DNA of 64,000 nucleotides from an uncultured Armatimonadota bacterium (GTDB lineage: Bacteria; Armatimonadota; Fimbriimonadia; Fimbriimonadales; Fimbriimonadaceae): positions 1 through 64,000 of the forward strand of contig CAILEM010000078.1 in NCBI GenBank assembly GCA_903833215.1, written 5' to 3'. The number at the start of each line of letters is the position of its first letter. Positions within the stretch are counted from its first letter, which is position 1. Below, one piece after another: positions 14,905-23,583 of this stretch. A model generated the notes under the pieces. The model had not been told where the DNA came from. It did not search any database and was given only the letters and a program-made list of their open reading frames with translations. The translations under genes and the position numbers were made by a program.

Positions 14905-16625
14905 CGTGTTACCTCGATGACCGGCACGATGACTTCCTCAATGGAGGCACCGCCGTGACTAACACCTTGAACACCGGGAAGGTCGAAGCTCTCCAAATTT
15001 CGTGCGAACAGGACCCTTGCGTTCTCTGGCATGCCGTAGGGCTGGAAGTCTGCGATCCCATAAGCAGTATAACTTTGCAGTAGCGCATCGTTCTCAAAAA
15101 GAATCGCTCGCTTCAATCTCTGTTCGGACAAGGTCCCCAAGCTAGGTCGTCCACTTCCGGTGCATGCGATTTGACCATGATCAGCCGTGATGACAACCCG
15201 GTACCCTTTGTCGAGTGCTGAGCTGAGGATTTCAGCGAGGGGAGACGCTTTTCCCCATCGCTTTGCGGCTGAAACTACCGAGTCCGCTTGCGGATAAATC
15301 GAATGGCCCATCGAGTCCCAACTCGTGTCAACGATAGCAAGTCGTTTGGTTTTCCTAGCAAGCGCGTGATCTAATTTGACCGTATCAGCGGTTGTGAAAT
15401 AGCCCCCGTCTTCTCCAAAGCGACCCTTCCATGCACGTCGTTCTATTTCTTGGCTGTGTTCTCCGGGTCCAAACTGCGAAGGCATCTTGCCCTCAAATAT
15501 AGCTCGTCGACTGAGCACGGTAATCGTCGGAAGGATGGCAAAGGCGCCTCGCACCATCGCGGAAGCAAAGCCGATGCGCTGCTTCCAGATTTCTTCGATG
15601 GCGTACCAACTTTCAATTCCTAGCGCGTCCACCACAACAAACAGGAGAGGCGACTCGACCGATTCCTCGTCGAGTCGCCTAACTAGAGTGTGTAACTTCA
15701 TCACTTCTGGACTGTGTGATGTCATCGCATAGACGTAGTTCTTCCGCAGCCACTCGAAGAACAACTTGCTCATCAAGAGTCGATCATCAGAAGTGACTTC
15801 ATCCCTACTTGCGCTGACCCCATACTCCAGCGCGAACTTGAGAACGCTTAAGGGCGAATCGGAGCTGGCTTCCCACTTGGCACGCCAATCAATGGGTTTC
15901 TTCGCGCCATATGGCTTGGCTGGCGGTTCTGCGACCCACATCAGGCCAGCCTTGGAATGTAAGCTGGCGGCTTCAATGAAGTCCTTACTCGAATCGAACA
16001 GTTCCATCACTCGCGAACGAGCAACAACGGGGTCTGTCAGCACCTCTTGGGCCTCGTTCTTGGAAAGATAAGGCGGGGTCTTTACTGTCTCCAAAAGAGC
16101 GCCAGCTACTACACTAGGTAGAACTTGACCAGACTCAGCGAGACGGGTCAGTAGACCGGTCCAGCCTCCGCCAAAGGTTAAGTAGAGAGGATCGGCGCCA
16201 TAGAATGCCCGGCCGATCAAGACGGCTGTTTCTTCCGAAGTTCGGTGGGGCCGCTCACATTGGTGTAGGAGGAACAGCTCGTCCCAGTGCTCCTTTGGAA
16301 GCGACTTAACGACTTGAGGATGAAATTTGCCGAATATTTCCCCAACGCTAATGGACGCCAGCAAGTAGTTCTTGAGACTGGACTCAATGAGGTGCTTGGG
16401 ATATTCAGGCTCGACAATCACCAAAGGCTTTTCGGCGATCGGAACATTTGCCCAAATTCCGAGAGAGTCCGGTGTTTCGTCCCAGTAGTGCAGGCTCATG
16501 CCGGCTGACTCAAGCGCATCTTGAACTTCTGGAAGTTGCAAAAGGTCGTCAGGGTCTTCGCAAAACGTCGGGAATCCACCCATCGAAGGGCAGAGGTCGT
16601 CGACGATGAATCCGACCCAATTCAC
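14901..16625 (-). CDS. pglZ: PglZ-domain protein
   Basis: 574 aa, the alkaline-phosphatase-superfamily protein that defines PglZ/BREX-type systems. The phosphatase-like core shows FVVVDALGIESW (about residue 300), LPTITVLSR, LAIVDTSWD and VVITADHGQ (about residue 480), with metal-ligand aspartates and histidine present. The N-terminal third is helical. The GTG start overlaps the helicase stop by four bases. In BREX, PglZ is needed for defence and methylation; its exact reaction is not established. Confidence 0.85.
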   Translation of the reverse strand: MNWVGFIVDDLCPSMGGFPTFCEDPDDLLQLPEVQDALESAGMSLHYWDETPDSLGIWANVPIAEKPLVIVEPEYPKHLIESSLKNYLLASISVGEIFGKFHPQVVKSLPKEHWDELFLLHQCERPHRTSEETAVLIGRAFYGADPLYLTFGGGWTGLLTRLAESGQVLPSVVAGALLETVKTPPYLSKNEAQEVLTDPVVARSRVMELFDSSKDFIEAASLHSKAGLMWVAEPPAKPYGAKKPIDWRAKWEASSDSPLSVLKFALEYGVSASRDEVTSDDRLLMSKLFFEWLRKNYVYAMTSHSPEVMKLHTLVRRLDEESVESPLLFVVVDALGIESWYAIEEIWKQRIGFASAMVRGAFAILPTITVLSRRAIFEGKMPSQFGPGEHSQEIERRAWKGRFGEDGGYFTTADTVKLDHALARKTKRLAIVDTSWDSMGHSIYPQADSVVSAAKRWGKASPLAEILSSALDKGYRVVITADHGQIACTGSGRPSLGTLSEQRLKRAILFENDALLQSYTAYGIADFQPYGMPENARVLFARNLESFDLPGVQGVSHGGASIEEVIVPVIEVTR

Positions 16626-19276
16626 GAAGCTTCCACCATCGCCATAAACAGGCAGTCCAACTCTGGCAGTGCTTCGGCAGCACCCGAAATCTCGGCACGG
16701 CGGTCTTGATATTCCTTCTCCAGCTCTCGGCGCCGATTTTCCCGCACGTTATCCAGCCCGATGTTGGCAAGGGCTGTTCTGCGAGCCAGGTAGCTCATGT
16801 CCAGTGAATTCAGGCGCCGCTTGGCACGCTCTCGGGACTTCGATACAACCGCTTCATAGAGTTCATTTGCCTCATTTTCAGCGACCGATTCCACCAGGGT
16901 GAAGTCGTAGGTCTCCAGTTCTTCAATGAGATTGACCACCGCCTGCCGAGTCGCCAAGGAATCCCAAATTCTCTGAGCAGACTTGGCGAACGACCTTCCG
17001 TCCAGAGTGCATAAAGATGCAAAGACGTGCTGCTGGCGCCAAGCTCCATCGGCGACACCGACACGCCAAATCGAGAACCAACCTTGAACTTCGAATCCTA
17101 AATCTCCAAGTCTTAAACTGGGAACGGATTTCCCGTCGCAGAAATAGGGTCGAAGCGAGTTGATGCGCTCAACTACCAACTCGGAGAGCTCCTGCGCCGA
17201 CACCTCGTCCATGAGCGTTCTTTGCTGAGCACCTCTCAGGGTGTCGAGCCAAGCTCGAAGCGGAACCGTCGGAATCTTGTCGCCATCGGCAAGTTGTCCT
17301 GCGTACAGGCTTCGAGTCTCCTGACCCTCCTTGGCGATACGCCGAATGTCCGTGACGACCCGGTCGAACTCGTTTTCCAACGCCTTGGGATTCAGAAGCG
17401 CTGTTCGGGCGAGTCGTTCGAACTCCGCACTGGCTTCGCCAGAATCAAGAACATCCCCAGTCTTGTCCACACCGAACTCGGCGAGAATGATCGCCAATTT
17501 TTGCTGCCAGACCTCGTAAACCCGTGCCTCAACCGAGTTCTCCAGAACCAGATTCAAGGCCCGGACTTCCTTGGTCTGCCCAATTCTGTCAACGCGACCG
17601 ATCCGCTGCTCGACCCGCATCGGATTCCACGGCAAGTCATAGTTGAAGATGACGTTGGCGAACTGCATATTCAAGCCTTCGCCACCGGCGTCGGTACAAA
17701 TCAGAACCTGAGTCTCGCCTCGGAAGTGCTCGACCGCTTCCCGCCGCTCAGTCAAATCCATCGAGCCGTTCAATGTGACGACGGAGTATCCACGCAGCTC
17801 CAAGAACTCTCGAAGCATCTCTTGGGTCGCGGTGAACTCTGTAAAGACCAGGAACTTCTTGCTTGGCTCGGAGTCCTCTTGGGCTATCCGCAACATGTGC
17901 TCGTACAGAGCTTCGGTTCGGGCGTCAGAACCAGCATTCTCGACTTTAATTGCCAGGTCAAGCAGCCGCTGAACATCTTTCTCTTCCGCCGAAGTTGATT
18001 CGACAAAGAAGAGCACCCCTTGGGTCACTTCATCGAGGTCAGCGTCGTCGGGGAGGTTTTCGCCAGCCGTCATTCGTTCGGTCGCTTCATCGTTCCGCAG
18101 AACATCAAGGCGCCGTTCCAAGAATCGTCGAATCGCTCTGGTCGAGCTGCTCACCAATCGCTGAATCAAGATGAGCAACAAACGAGAGCCCTTATCGCCT
18201 GTCCGCAGCGCTTGGTTGTAGCCCTCGATGACGTAGGTGGAGACCCCTTCATAGAGGTGCTGCTGAAGGGCGTGTCGGGACTCGAAAGGAACGGAGACCA
18301 GCTTCGTCGAGCGAGCAGCAAACAACGGCTTGCCATCGGCGTCGGTCGCCGTTCGTTTCTCGGTGCGTATGACGTAAGGCTCGACAATCTCTCGCTTGAG
18401 GGGTGTTCCTGGCTCCAGAGAAACGGGGTCGAGCAAAGAGAGGAGGCGTCCGAAGGCATCGCTCTTTCCGGAGTGGGGAGTTGCCGTCAACAGCAGGAGA
18501 TGAGGCGATGCCTTGGAGATTTCTTTTGCCAGTTCGTGCCGAGCCACCTCATCCGAGGCACCCGCAATCTTGTGCGACTCGTCGATGATGACCAAGTCCC
18601 AGCCAGCGCCGACCAGGTCGTGGAACCGTTCAAGATTAAATCGGTCGATACGCTCCTGTGTCCATCCTCGCTGGCTTTCTTTGGGCTTGACCGAATCCAC
18701 CGAGCTGACGACTTGCTTGTATCGCTTCCACTCGTTGTCGCCACGCGTAGCAACGTCGGCACCCCAGTTTCCAGGCAGCACCAGGTCGAAACGCTCTCCA
18801 AAGAGCGTGTCCATTTCCGCAATCCATTGAAGCAACAGGCTCTTTGGAGCCAGCACCAGAACCCGCTCAACCATGCCTCGAAGCTTCAGTTCCTTCAGGA
18901 CGAGACCGGCTTCAATCGTCTTTCCCATACCGACCTCATCTGCCAGCATCATTCGAACCGGGAAGCCGCCCATTGCCTTTCTGAGCACTCTGAACTGGTG
19001 TGGCAGCGGAAGCACTTTGCTGACCAATGGGGCAAGGAACAAGTCGGAACCGAGAGCGCTCCAGATGCGGGCTCCAGCGGTCACAGAGAGGGCGTCATCG
19101 AGGTCAAACGCTCTTGCTACTTCAAGCGAGTTCGCTCCGACCGATTGAATCTGATTTGTGCCCTCGACCAAGACCTTGACCACGTCTCGACCGAACAGGT
19201 TCTTGGCTTCCAGCACTTGAACCCATGCTCGAAGGGCTGGGCTCCAAAGGCGTTTACCGACCACCAAGCCCTCCAC
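16622..19276 (-). CDS. SNF2/RapA-type helicase (BrxH/DrmD-like)
   Basis: 884 aa. Motif I is ADEVGMGKTIEAG, motif II is DESH, motif III is LLTATPHSG, motif V is ICTDAGGEGLNMQ, and motif VI lies in PMRVEQRIGRVDRIGQ. A long C-terminal helical region follows. The GTG start shares one base with the preceding stop codon. SNF2-like helicases of this size are parts of type 3 BREX (BrxHII) and DISARM; the surrounding genes favour BREX. It would translocate on or remodel invading DNA. Confidence 0.86.
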   Translation of the reverse strand: MEGLVVGKRLWSPALRAWVQVLEAKNLFGRDVVKVLVEGTNQIQSVGANSLEVARAFDLDDALSVTAGARIWSALGSDLFLAPLVSKVLPLPHQFRVLRKAMGGFPVRMMLADEVGMGKTIEAGLVLKELKLRGMVERVLVLAPKSLLLQWIAEMDTLFGERFDLVLPGNWGADVATRGDNEWKRYKQVVSSVDSVKPKESQRGWTQERIDRFNLERFHDLVGAGWDLVIIDESHKIAGASDEVARHELAKEISKASPHLLLLTATPHSGKSDAFGRLLSLLDPVSLEPGTPLKREIVEPYVIRTEKRTATDADGKPLFAARSTKLVSVPFESRHALQQHLYEGVSTYVIEGYNQALRTGDKGSRLLLILIQRLVSSSTRAIRRFLERRLDVLRNDEATERMTAGENLPDDADLDEVTQGVLFFVESTSAEEKDVQRLLDLAIKVENAGSDARTEALYEHMLRIAQEDSEPSKKFLVFTEFTATQEMLREFLELRGYSVVTLNGSMDLTERREAVEHFRGETQVLICTDAGGEGLNMQFANVIFNYDLPWNPMRVEQRIGRVDRIGQTKEVRALNLVLENSVEARVYEVWQQKLAIILAEFGVDKTGDVLDSGEASAEFERLARTALLNPKALENEFDRVVTDIRRIAKEGQETRSLYAGQLADGDKIPTVPLRAWLDTLRGAQQRTLMDEVSAQELSELVVERINSLRPYFCDGKSVPSLRLGDLGFEVQGWFSIWRVGVADGAWRQQHVFASLCTLDGRSFAKSAQRIWDSLATRQAVVNLIEELETYDFTLVESVAENEANELYEAVVSKSRERAKRRLNSLDMSYLARRTALANIGLDNVRENRRRELEKEYQDRRAEISGAAEALPELDCLFMAMVEAS

Positions 19277-19776
19277 TAGTAGCCCTCCTCAAAGAGCGGT
19301 TGAAGGCGACATTGAAGGAAGACTTCCAGTAGTCGCACGGTTTCGGTCAGAGCATTTGCGTCAACGAAGAAATGGACTCTGCTCAGGTTGGTCAGCATCC
19401 AATCGGCAACCGACTTAGCTTCAAATCCAGAGCGCAAATCAGCATGGAAAAAGCGGCTTCGTGCCGCCTCGTTCGTGAAGTCGAGGCAGAGTGACTTTGC
19501 CAAATTGCTGATGGCGCCGCTCGGCAGATAGTGTTGGCTGCGGAAACGTGCATCGCTATTGGCGCCGACCTTGCCCACCTTTAGGCAGGTGTTTCCGTGA
19601 AAGAAGACATAGACGGCCGCTTTGCCTTTGGGGAGCCCGGTTCGCTTGTGAGGAGCAACCAGAACCTCGGTCTCGATGTCCGATGCTTGGAGTGACAAAC
19701 CAGAAAGCTGCGAGACCTGGATGAAGTCCCGAACCAATGACTCAACGTTGATTCCAGATGCAGCGCCTACTCCCAT
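19276..19776 (-). CDS. Small GIY-YIG-like protein
   Basis: 166 aa. The centre (KAAVYVFFHGNTCLKVGKVG, then SDARFRSQHYL) resembles a GIY-YIG nuclease core, with AVYVF in place of GIY and LKVGKV for the second strand, followed by an arginine and a QHY. Typical catalytic residues are not all certain. The ATG overlaps the methylase stop by ten bases. Its placement between methylase and helicase suggests a nuclease or DNA-sensing component of the defence system. Confidence 0.5.
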   Translation of the reverse strand: MGVGAASGINVESLVRDFIQVSQLSGLSLQASDIETEVLVAPHKRTGLPKGKAAVYVFFHGNTCLKVGKVGANSDARFRSQHYLPSGAISNLAKSLCLDFTNEAARSRFFHADLRSGFEAKSVADWMLTNLSRVHFFVDANALTETVRLLEVFLQCRLQPLFEEGY

Positions 19777-22622
19777 TTGAACTCAAACTGCGCAACCTTT
19801 TGAGGCGCGCGTTCTTTGGCGATGTCATAGAACATGACCATGTCTTGGATTTCCTGGAGAATCTTGGACGGAATCTTTTCGCACACGCCGACGATGACAT
19901 CGTATTGCTTGGTGTCCCAGCAGTGGGCGAATCCGGCGAGAACGGCTTCAGTTCGGAACGTTTTGAGTTGACCTGTGCGTCGAACATATTCCTGGAACTC
20001 GCGGAGCATCGACTTCTTGCGAATCTCCTCAAGGTGCCGTTCATTGTCGGGGTCTGGCATGACCCACTTTTCATCTGACTCCCGGATGAAATACTCTCGC
20101 AATAAGTCATGAAGCTCGGGTTTGGGCTCATGAATATCCCACTCTTTCAACACGAGCATGAACTTGGGCCGGAGGTCTCCCAGGCTTTGAGGTTCCGCTG
20201 CTAACTCGCCCCGAATCCACTCAACAGCACTCTTTTCGTCTTGAACGAAGATTGATAGCTGAGCGACTTCAATTCCTCTCGCTTTGGTCGAATCGTATCG
20301 CACAACTTGCTCCGCGAGAAAATACATCATGTCTCTCTCGTAGAACTGCTCGTCGAGAACTCTATAGAATTCAGATGCTCCGAGTGGAATGCGAGCGCCT
20401 TGCTGAAGGTGATACGCAACCATTCTGTCGAAAAGCATGAAGCGGGTTCGTTCGGCAACCGTTTCAAGGCGACCGTCCCTAGTTATGGGAGCGACTGGCA
20501 GCATGCGAAGATGTTCAGTCAAGAACTCTAAGACCCCTTGAACCTCGCCCTTGGCTCGCTGAAATCGCTCTTGAAAGTTCGAATGTGGCTTGTAGCAAGT
20601 AATAATCAAGTCTTGCTTGACCGCCCCAGACGCAGTCACTTGGTTGAAATTTCCTTGTTTCTTGTCAAGTGTCCGAACGTCTGCTACGATGAACCCTGCT
20701 CGCACAAGTGCCTCTTGGATGGCATTCCACACCGCGTTTGCACTGTTGTGGAACTCAACAGTCATCCACCGTCCTGGTCGCAAGATTCGATAGCATTCGG
20801 AAAATGCCGCCAACATAAGCCCCTGGTAGTCAAGAAGCTTCTTATGTTGCTTCGCGTTGATAATGGCTTCCTTGTGATTGTTTGTCCTGACTCTCAGCCA
20901 TGACTCCCAGAGGAAGTTCAACTCGGAATACATGAAGTTGCTCCCGAACGGCGGGTCTGTAAAGATGTAATCTACCGATTCCGTTGGCAGCCGCGACGTC
21001 GTCGAGCTGCAAGTTTCTGTTAGAGTCAGTCCCGCAGTTTGATGAACTAGTAATCGTCGAGCCTTGGCGATTCGCTTATACCGGTTGGGAAGAATCGTGA
21101 GTGCTTCGAGCGGCATCATCGTGGAGGACACATATAGCGTCCCAGAAAGTGGGCCCGACTTGTTTTCCATGCGCCATCTGCTGAGTTTGGAGGCGTAAAC
21201 GAGCAGACTGGTGATTCCAAGAGTCAGCAGAGACTTTGACGGAGACCGTTCAGCTTCAAAAACTGCCTGTGAAATGACTCGCAAGTCTTTCGGGAAATAG
21301 AACTGGTGCACATGCGTGATGCCAGCGCGAACGGGCTCGCCAGTCTTGTCGCCGTCCGGCAGCGGGTCGCTCGGCGCCCAATGAACTGAGGGCAACCGTT
21401 GAATGATCTCGAAGAGAGCCAAGTCAAATGCGGACGGTTCTCGCTCCGCAGACTTTCGCCCAACCTTGTAAGTTAGTAAAACAGGGATAATTGATGTCTG
21501 GGTTGTCACTTGCTTGAGGACAGGGTCAAAACTCGAAGAGGTGGCGCGAGAACATGCTCGCTTCGTTAAGTGAGCATGGCAATGCGGACAAGAGAACTCC
21601 TCCGCCACTGTATCGGTTGCTCTATCAACAGCTACGTCCCAAAACGCCATCGTCCGACCACAATGAGGGCAGACCAAGAGTTCCGACCAGACGGTGTAGG
21701 TTATTCTGCCGAACTGCATGCGCGATGCCGAATCTCGGATTGGACTGGTCGGCTGTGCCAATGATGCAAGCATTGATTTGACCGCTTCCATAGAAGAACA
21801 ATCCTTGATGGCAATAGTAGCCTTCCGAATTTCTTCTGGAGATGCATCATGAAGGGTGGCGTACATCCACCCTTGCTGAGCCTCCAAGTCTCGTAGAATG
21901 CGGGTGGATTCAGTCTGAAAGAGGTCGATGTCTGAGGGAATGTTGTAGTTGGAGGCAATGAAGGTTGCGGCCGGAGACAGGTCGTTTTGAAACGCCATTC
22001 TTCCCCCTAATCGACTGAAGGACGTGTGGTCAGATGGTTGAGAGTGAGGATTCACATTTCCAGACTCCAATGCTTGCTTCGATGCCCAAGCCTCCTTATC
22101 CCAAATGTAGCCGTCACGGTCCACTTTGTAGCCAAGCGCTTCAACCTCCGCTCGGTCGCTGCATAGCTGAGCGGCGACACCCGTCATTCCCGTACCGCAG
22201 AAGCCGTCGTACACCACGTCTCCGGGCTCGGTGTAGTGAAGGATGTAACGCATGATGGCTCGATGCGGCACCTTCGTGTGGTAGCCGTGGGCGTTGTAAA
22301 TTGGGTTGTTCCTTCCCTCACTTACATCTGCCGCAAACGGCTCTCGATGGTAGTCGTCCGTGTCCGGGTCGAACGGCTTGCCGTGCTCTTTCAGCCATTC
22401 CTCGATGAACGGATTTGGGCAAGCGGTGTAATACGGCGGGTCGCTGAGCGACAGAATCGCTTCGTCTGTCCCAATCGGAAATCCCTCGATCCTCCGAAAC
22501 TCAGGGTCTTTCAGCTTCTCGGCGAGCTTGGCACGATACTCCTCCCGCACCCGCTGCCGCTCGATTTCTTCGGGAGTCGGAGGCTGCGCCTCGACTTCAA
22601 AGAGAGGCTTGTTTTCAGGCAT
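19767..22622 (-). CDS. DNA adenine/cytosine-N4 methyltransferase of the BREX-like system
   Basis: 951 aa from ATG 22622, which overlaps the Abi-like gene by eight bases; a longer frame to 22757 is not needed. A DPPYY motif (near residue 60) precedes the SAM-binding YDGFCGTGMTG (near 140), the order of beta-class amino-methyltransferases. A second DPPFGSN lies near residue 580, followed by RPGRWMTVEFHNS. A zinc-ribbon-like insertion (CPHCGRT with CPHCHAH) lies between. It is expected to mark host DNA for self-recognition, like PglX proteins, but its architecture differs from classical PglX. Confidence 0.85.
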   Translation of the reverse strand: MPENKPLFEVEAQPPTPEEIERQRVREEYRAKLAEKLKDPEFRRIEGFPIGTDEAILSLSDPPYYTACPNPFIEEWLKEHGKPFDPDTDDYHREPFAADVSEGRNNPIYNAHGYHTKVPHRAIMRYILHYTEPGDVVYDGFCGTGMTGVAAQLCSDRAEVEALGYKVDRDGYIWDKEAWASKQALESGNVNPHSQPSDHTSFSRLGGRMAFQNDLSPAATFIASNYNIPSDIDLFQTESTRILRDLEAQQGWMYATLHDASPEEIRKATIAIKDCSSMEAVKSMLASLAQPTSPIRDSASRMQFGRITYTVWSELLVCPHCGRTMAFWDVAVDRATDTVAEEFSCPHCHAHLTKRACSRATSSSFDPVLKQVTTQTSIIPVLLTYKVGRKSAEREPSAFDLALFEIIQRLPSVHWAPSDPLPDGDKTGEPVRAGITHVHQFYFPKDLRVISQAVFEAERSPSKSLLTLGITSLLVYASKLSRWRMENKSGPLSGTLYVSSTMMPLEALTILPNRYKRIAKARRLLVHQTAGLTLTETCSSTTSRLPTESVDYIFTDPPFGSNFMYSELNFLWESWLRVRTNNHKEAIINAKQHKKLLDYQGLMLAAFSECYRILRPGRWMTVEFHNSANAVWNAIQEALVRAGFIVADVRTLDKKQGNFNQVTASGAVKQDLIITCYKPHSNFQERFQRAKGEVQGVLEFLTEHLRMLPVAPITRDGRLETVAERTRFMLFDRMVAYHLQQGARIPLGASEFYRVLDEQFYERDMMYFLAEQVVRYDSTKARGIEVAQLSIFVQDEKSAVEWIRGELAAEPQSLGDLRPKFMLVLKEWDIHEPKPELHDLLREYFIRESDEKWVMPDPDNERHLEEIRKKSMLREFQEYVRRTGQLKTFRTEAVLAGFAHCWDTKQYDVIVGVCEKIPSKILQEIQDMVMFYDIAKERAPQKVAQFEFKWE

Positions 22623-23508
22623 CCGCTGCCTCCTCCTTCTTTTTGTAGGGCTCGTACCAGTCCTTTTCCAGCCGACCTTTGAGTGCGCCGGCTTGTGCCT
22701 TGAGGTCCGCTGCGGCAACCTCTTTGAATCGACACATCGGATGGATGGGATACACAAAGAACTGCTGAATCTCGTTGGCGGTATTCCAAGCCATCTTCCT
22801 TAAGTCTCGCAAATCGTTTCGCTGGAAGATTGGTTCGTGATGCCCCACACGATTTCGGAGGTCTCTTAGCTTGCCGAAATTGTCACGCAGCCAACCTTGA
22901 GTTTTCTTGTCGGCAGGCAGGTTTTTCATGGTCGTGAGAAGTGTCGGAACAACAATAGACTCCGTATAATTCGAGTTCAGGAGCTCAACCCAAAATCCAA
23001 AAGAGAGGTCAGCCACAACTCTTGGGGTCGTCACTTTCTTGCTCGCCTTTTCAAGTTGGGCCACAACATCCTTGACCTTGCCCAAGTCTTGTAACTTAAG
23101 GAACCGCTGTCCTTCGAACTCAGATTCAAACCACCAGTCGTCAGGACGGCTTCCATCCTGAAAATGGGGGTACCACCAGTCATCTGGCAGACTCCCGGCG
23201 GGGAAGTGCGGCTTTGCTTGAGTGACGTAGTGCTTGACCATCGCTTGATGGATGGCGTTTTTCAATGTCAGTTCAGCGGCATGGAGGCTCGGGAGCAATG
23301 CTTCGCAGAGTTCGAGATTCCACCTGTACAGAACGACGGCGTCCAGGTGGCGACCACCTGCGGCTGTGAGGTAGCGTTCGAACCTATCGGGAGCCGAAGC
23401 CGAATAGAATTTATAAAAAAACTGGACGGCTTCCCCGAAATTGGTGAACTGAGGAGCGTTTTGTGGCATCATATTAAGCGTAGGGTTTTGGATTCCATAA
23501 GGCTGCAC
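22615..23508 (-). CDS. Abi-like HEPN-domain protein
   Basis: 297 aa. The C-terminal part has LRDLRNRVGHHEPIF, the arginine-histidine motif of HEPN ribonucleases found in Abi_2/AbiD-type abortive-infection proteins. An all-helical N-terminus precedes it (AAELTLKNAIHQAMVKHY). A near-duplicated DDWW segment occurs in the middle (SLPDDWWYPHF and SRPDDWWFE). It is embedded in the BREX-like operon between the ATPase and the methylase, with its stop overlapping the methylase start. It may be a toxic effector that fires when the methylase/ATPase core fails. Confidence 0.75.
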   Translation of the reverse strand: MQPYGIQNPTLNMMPQNAPQFTNFGEAVQFFYKFYSASAPDRFERYLTAAGGRHLDAVVLYRWNLELCEALLPSLHAAELTLKNAIHQAMVKHYVTQAKPHFPAGSLPDDWWYPHFQDGSRPDDWWFESEFEGQRFLKLQDLGKVKDVVAQLEKASKKVTTPRVVADLSFGFWVELLNSNYTESIVVPTLLTTMKNLPADKKTQGWLRDNFGKLRDLRNRVGHHEPIFQRNDLRDLRKMAWNTANEIQQFFVYPIHPMCRFKEVAAADLKAQAGALKGRLEKDWYEPYKKKEEAADA

Positions 23509-23583
23509 CCCAAAGGAGCATGCACTGACCCAGAATCGACATTTTGAAGCTGACTGCGGTCGGCTTCTTTAATTTTGCCCGGA

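Noticed and set aside
14901-19276. DISARM system, because of the SNF2-like helicase and methylase
   Set aside because: PglZ and a BrxC-like ATPase are in the same coupled operon, and no DrmA/DrmB/DrmC-like genes are seen.
18020-19279. 419-aa open frame on the plus strand
   Set aside because: It is antisense to the helicase gene, whose motifs are fully conserved. No domain is seen in the plus-strand product.
22622-22757. Upstream start of the methylase at 22757
   Set aside because: The added 45 residues have no family similarity and would overlap most of the Abi-like gene end; ATG 22622 gives an ordinary eight-base overlap.
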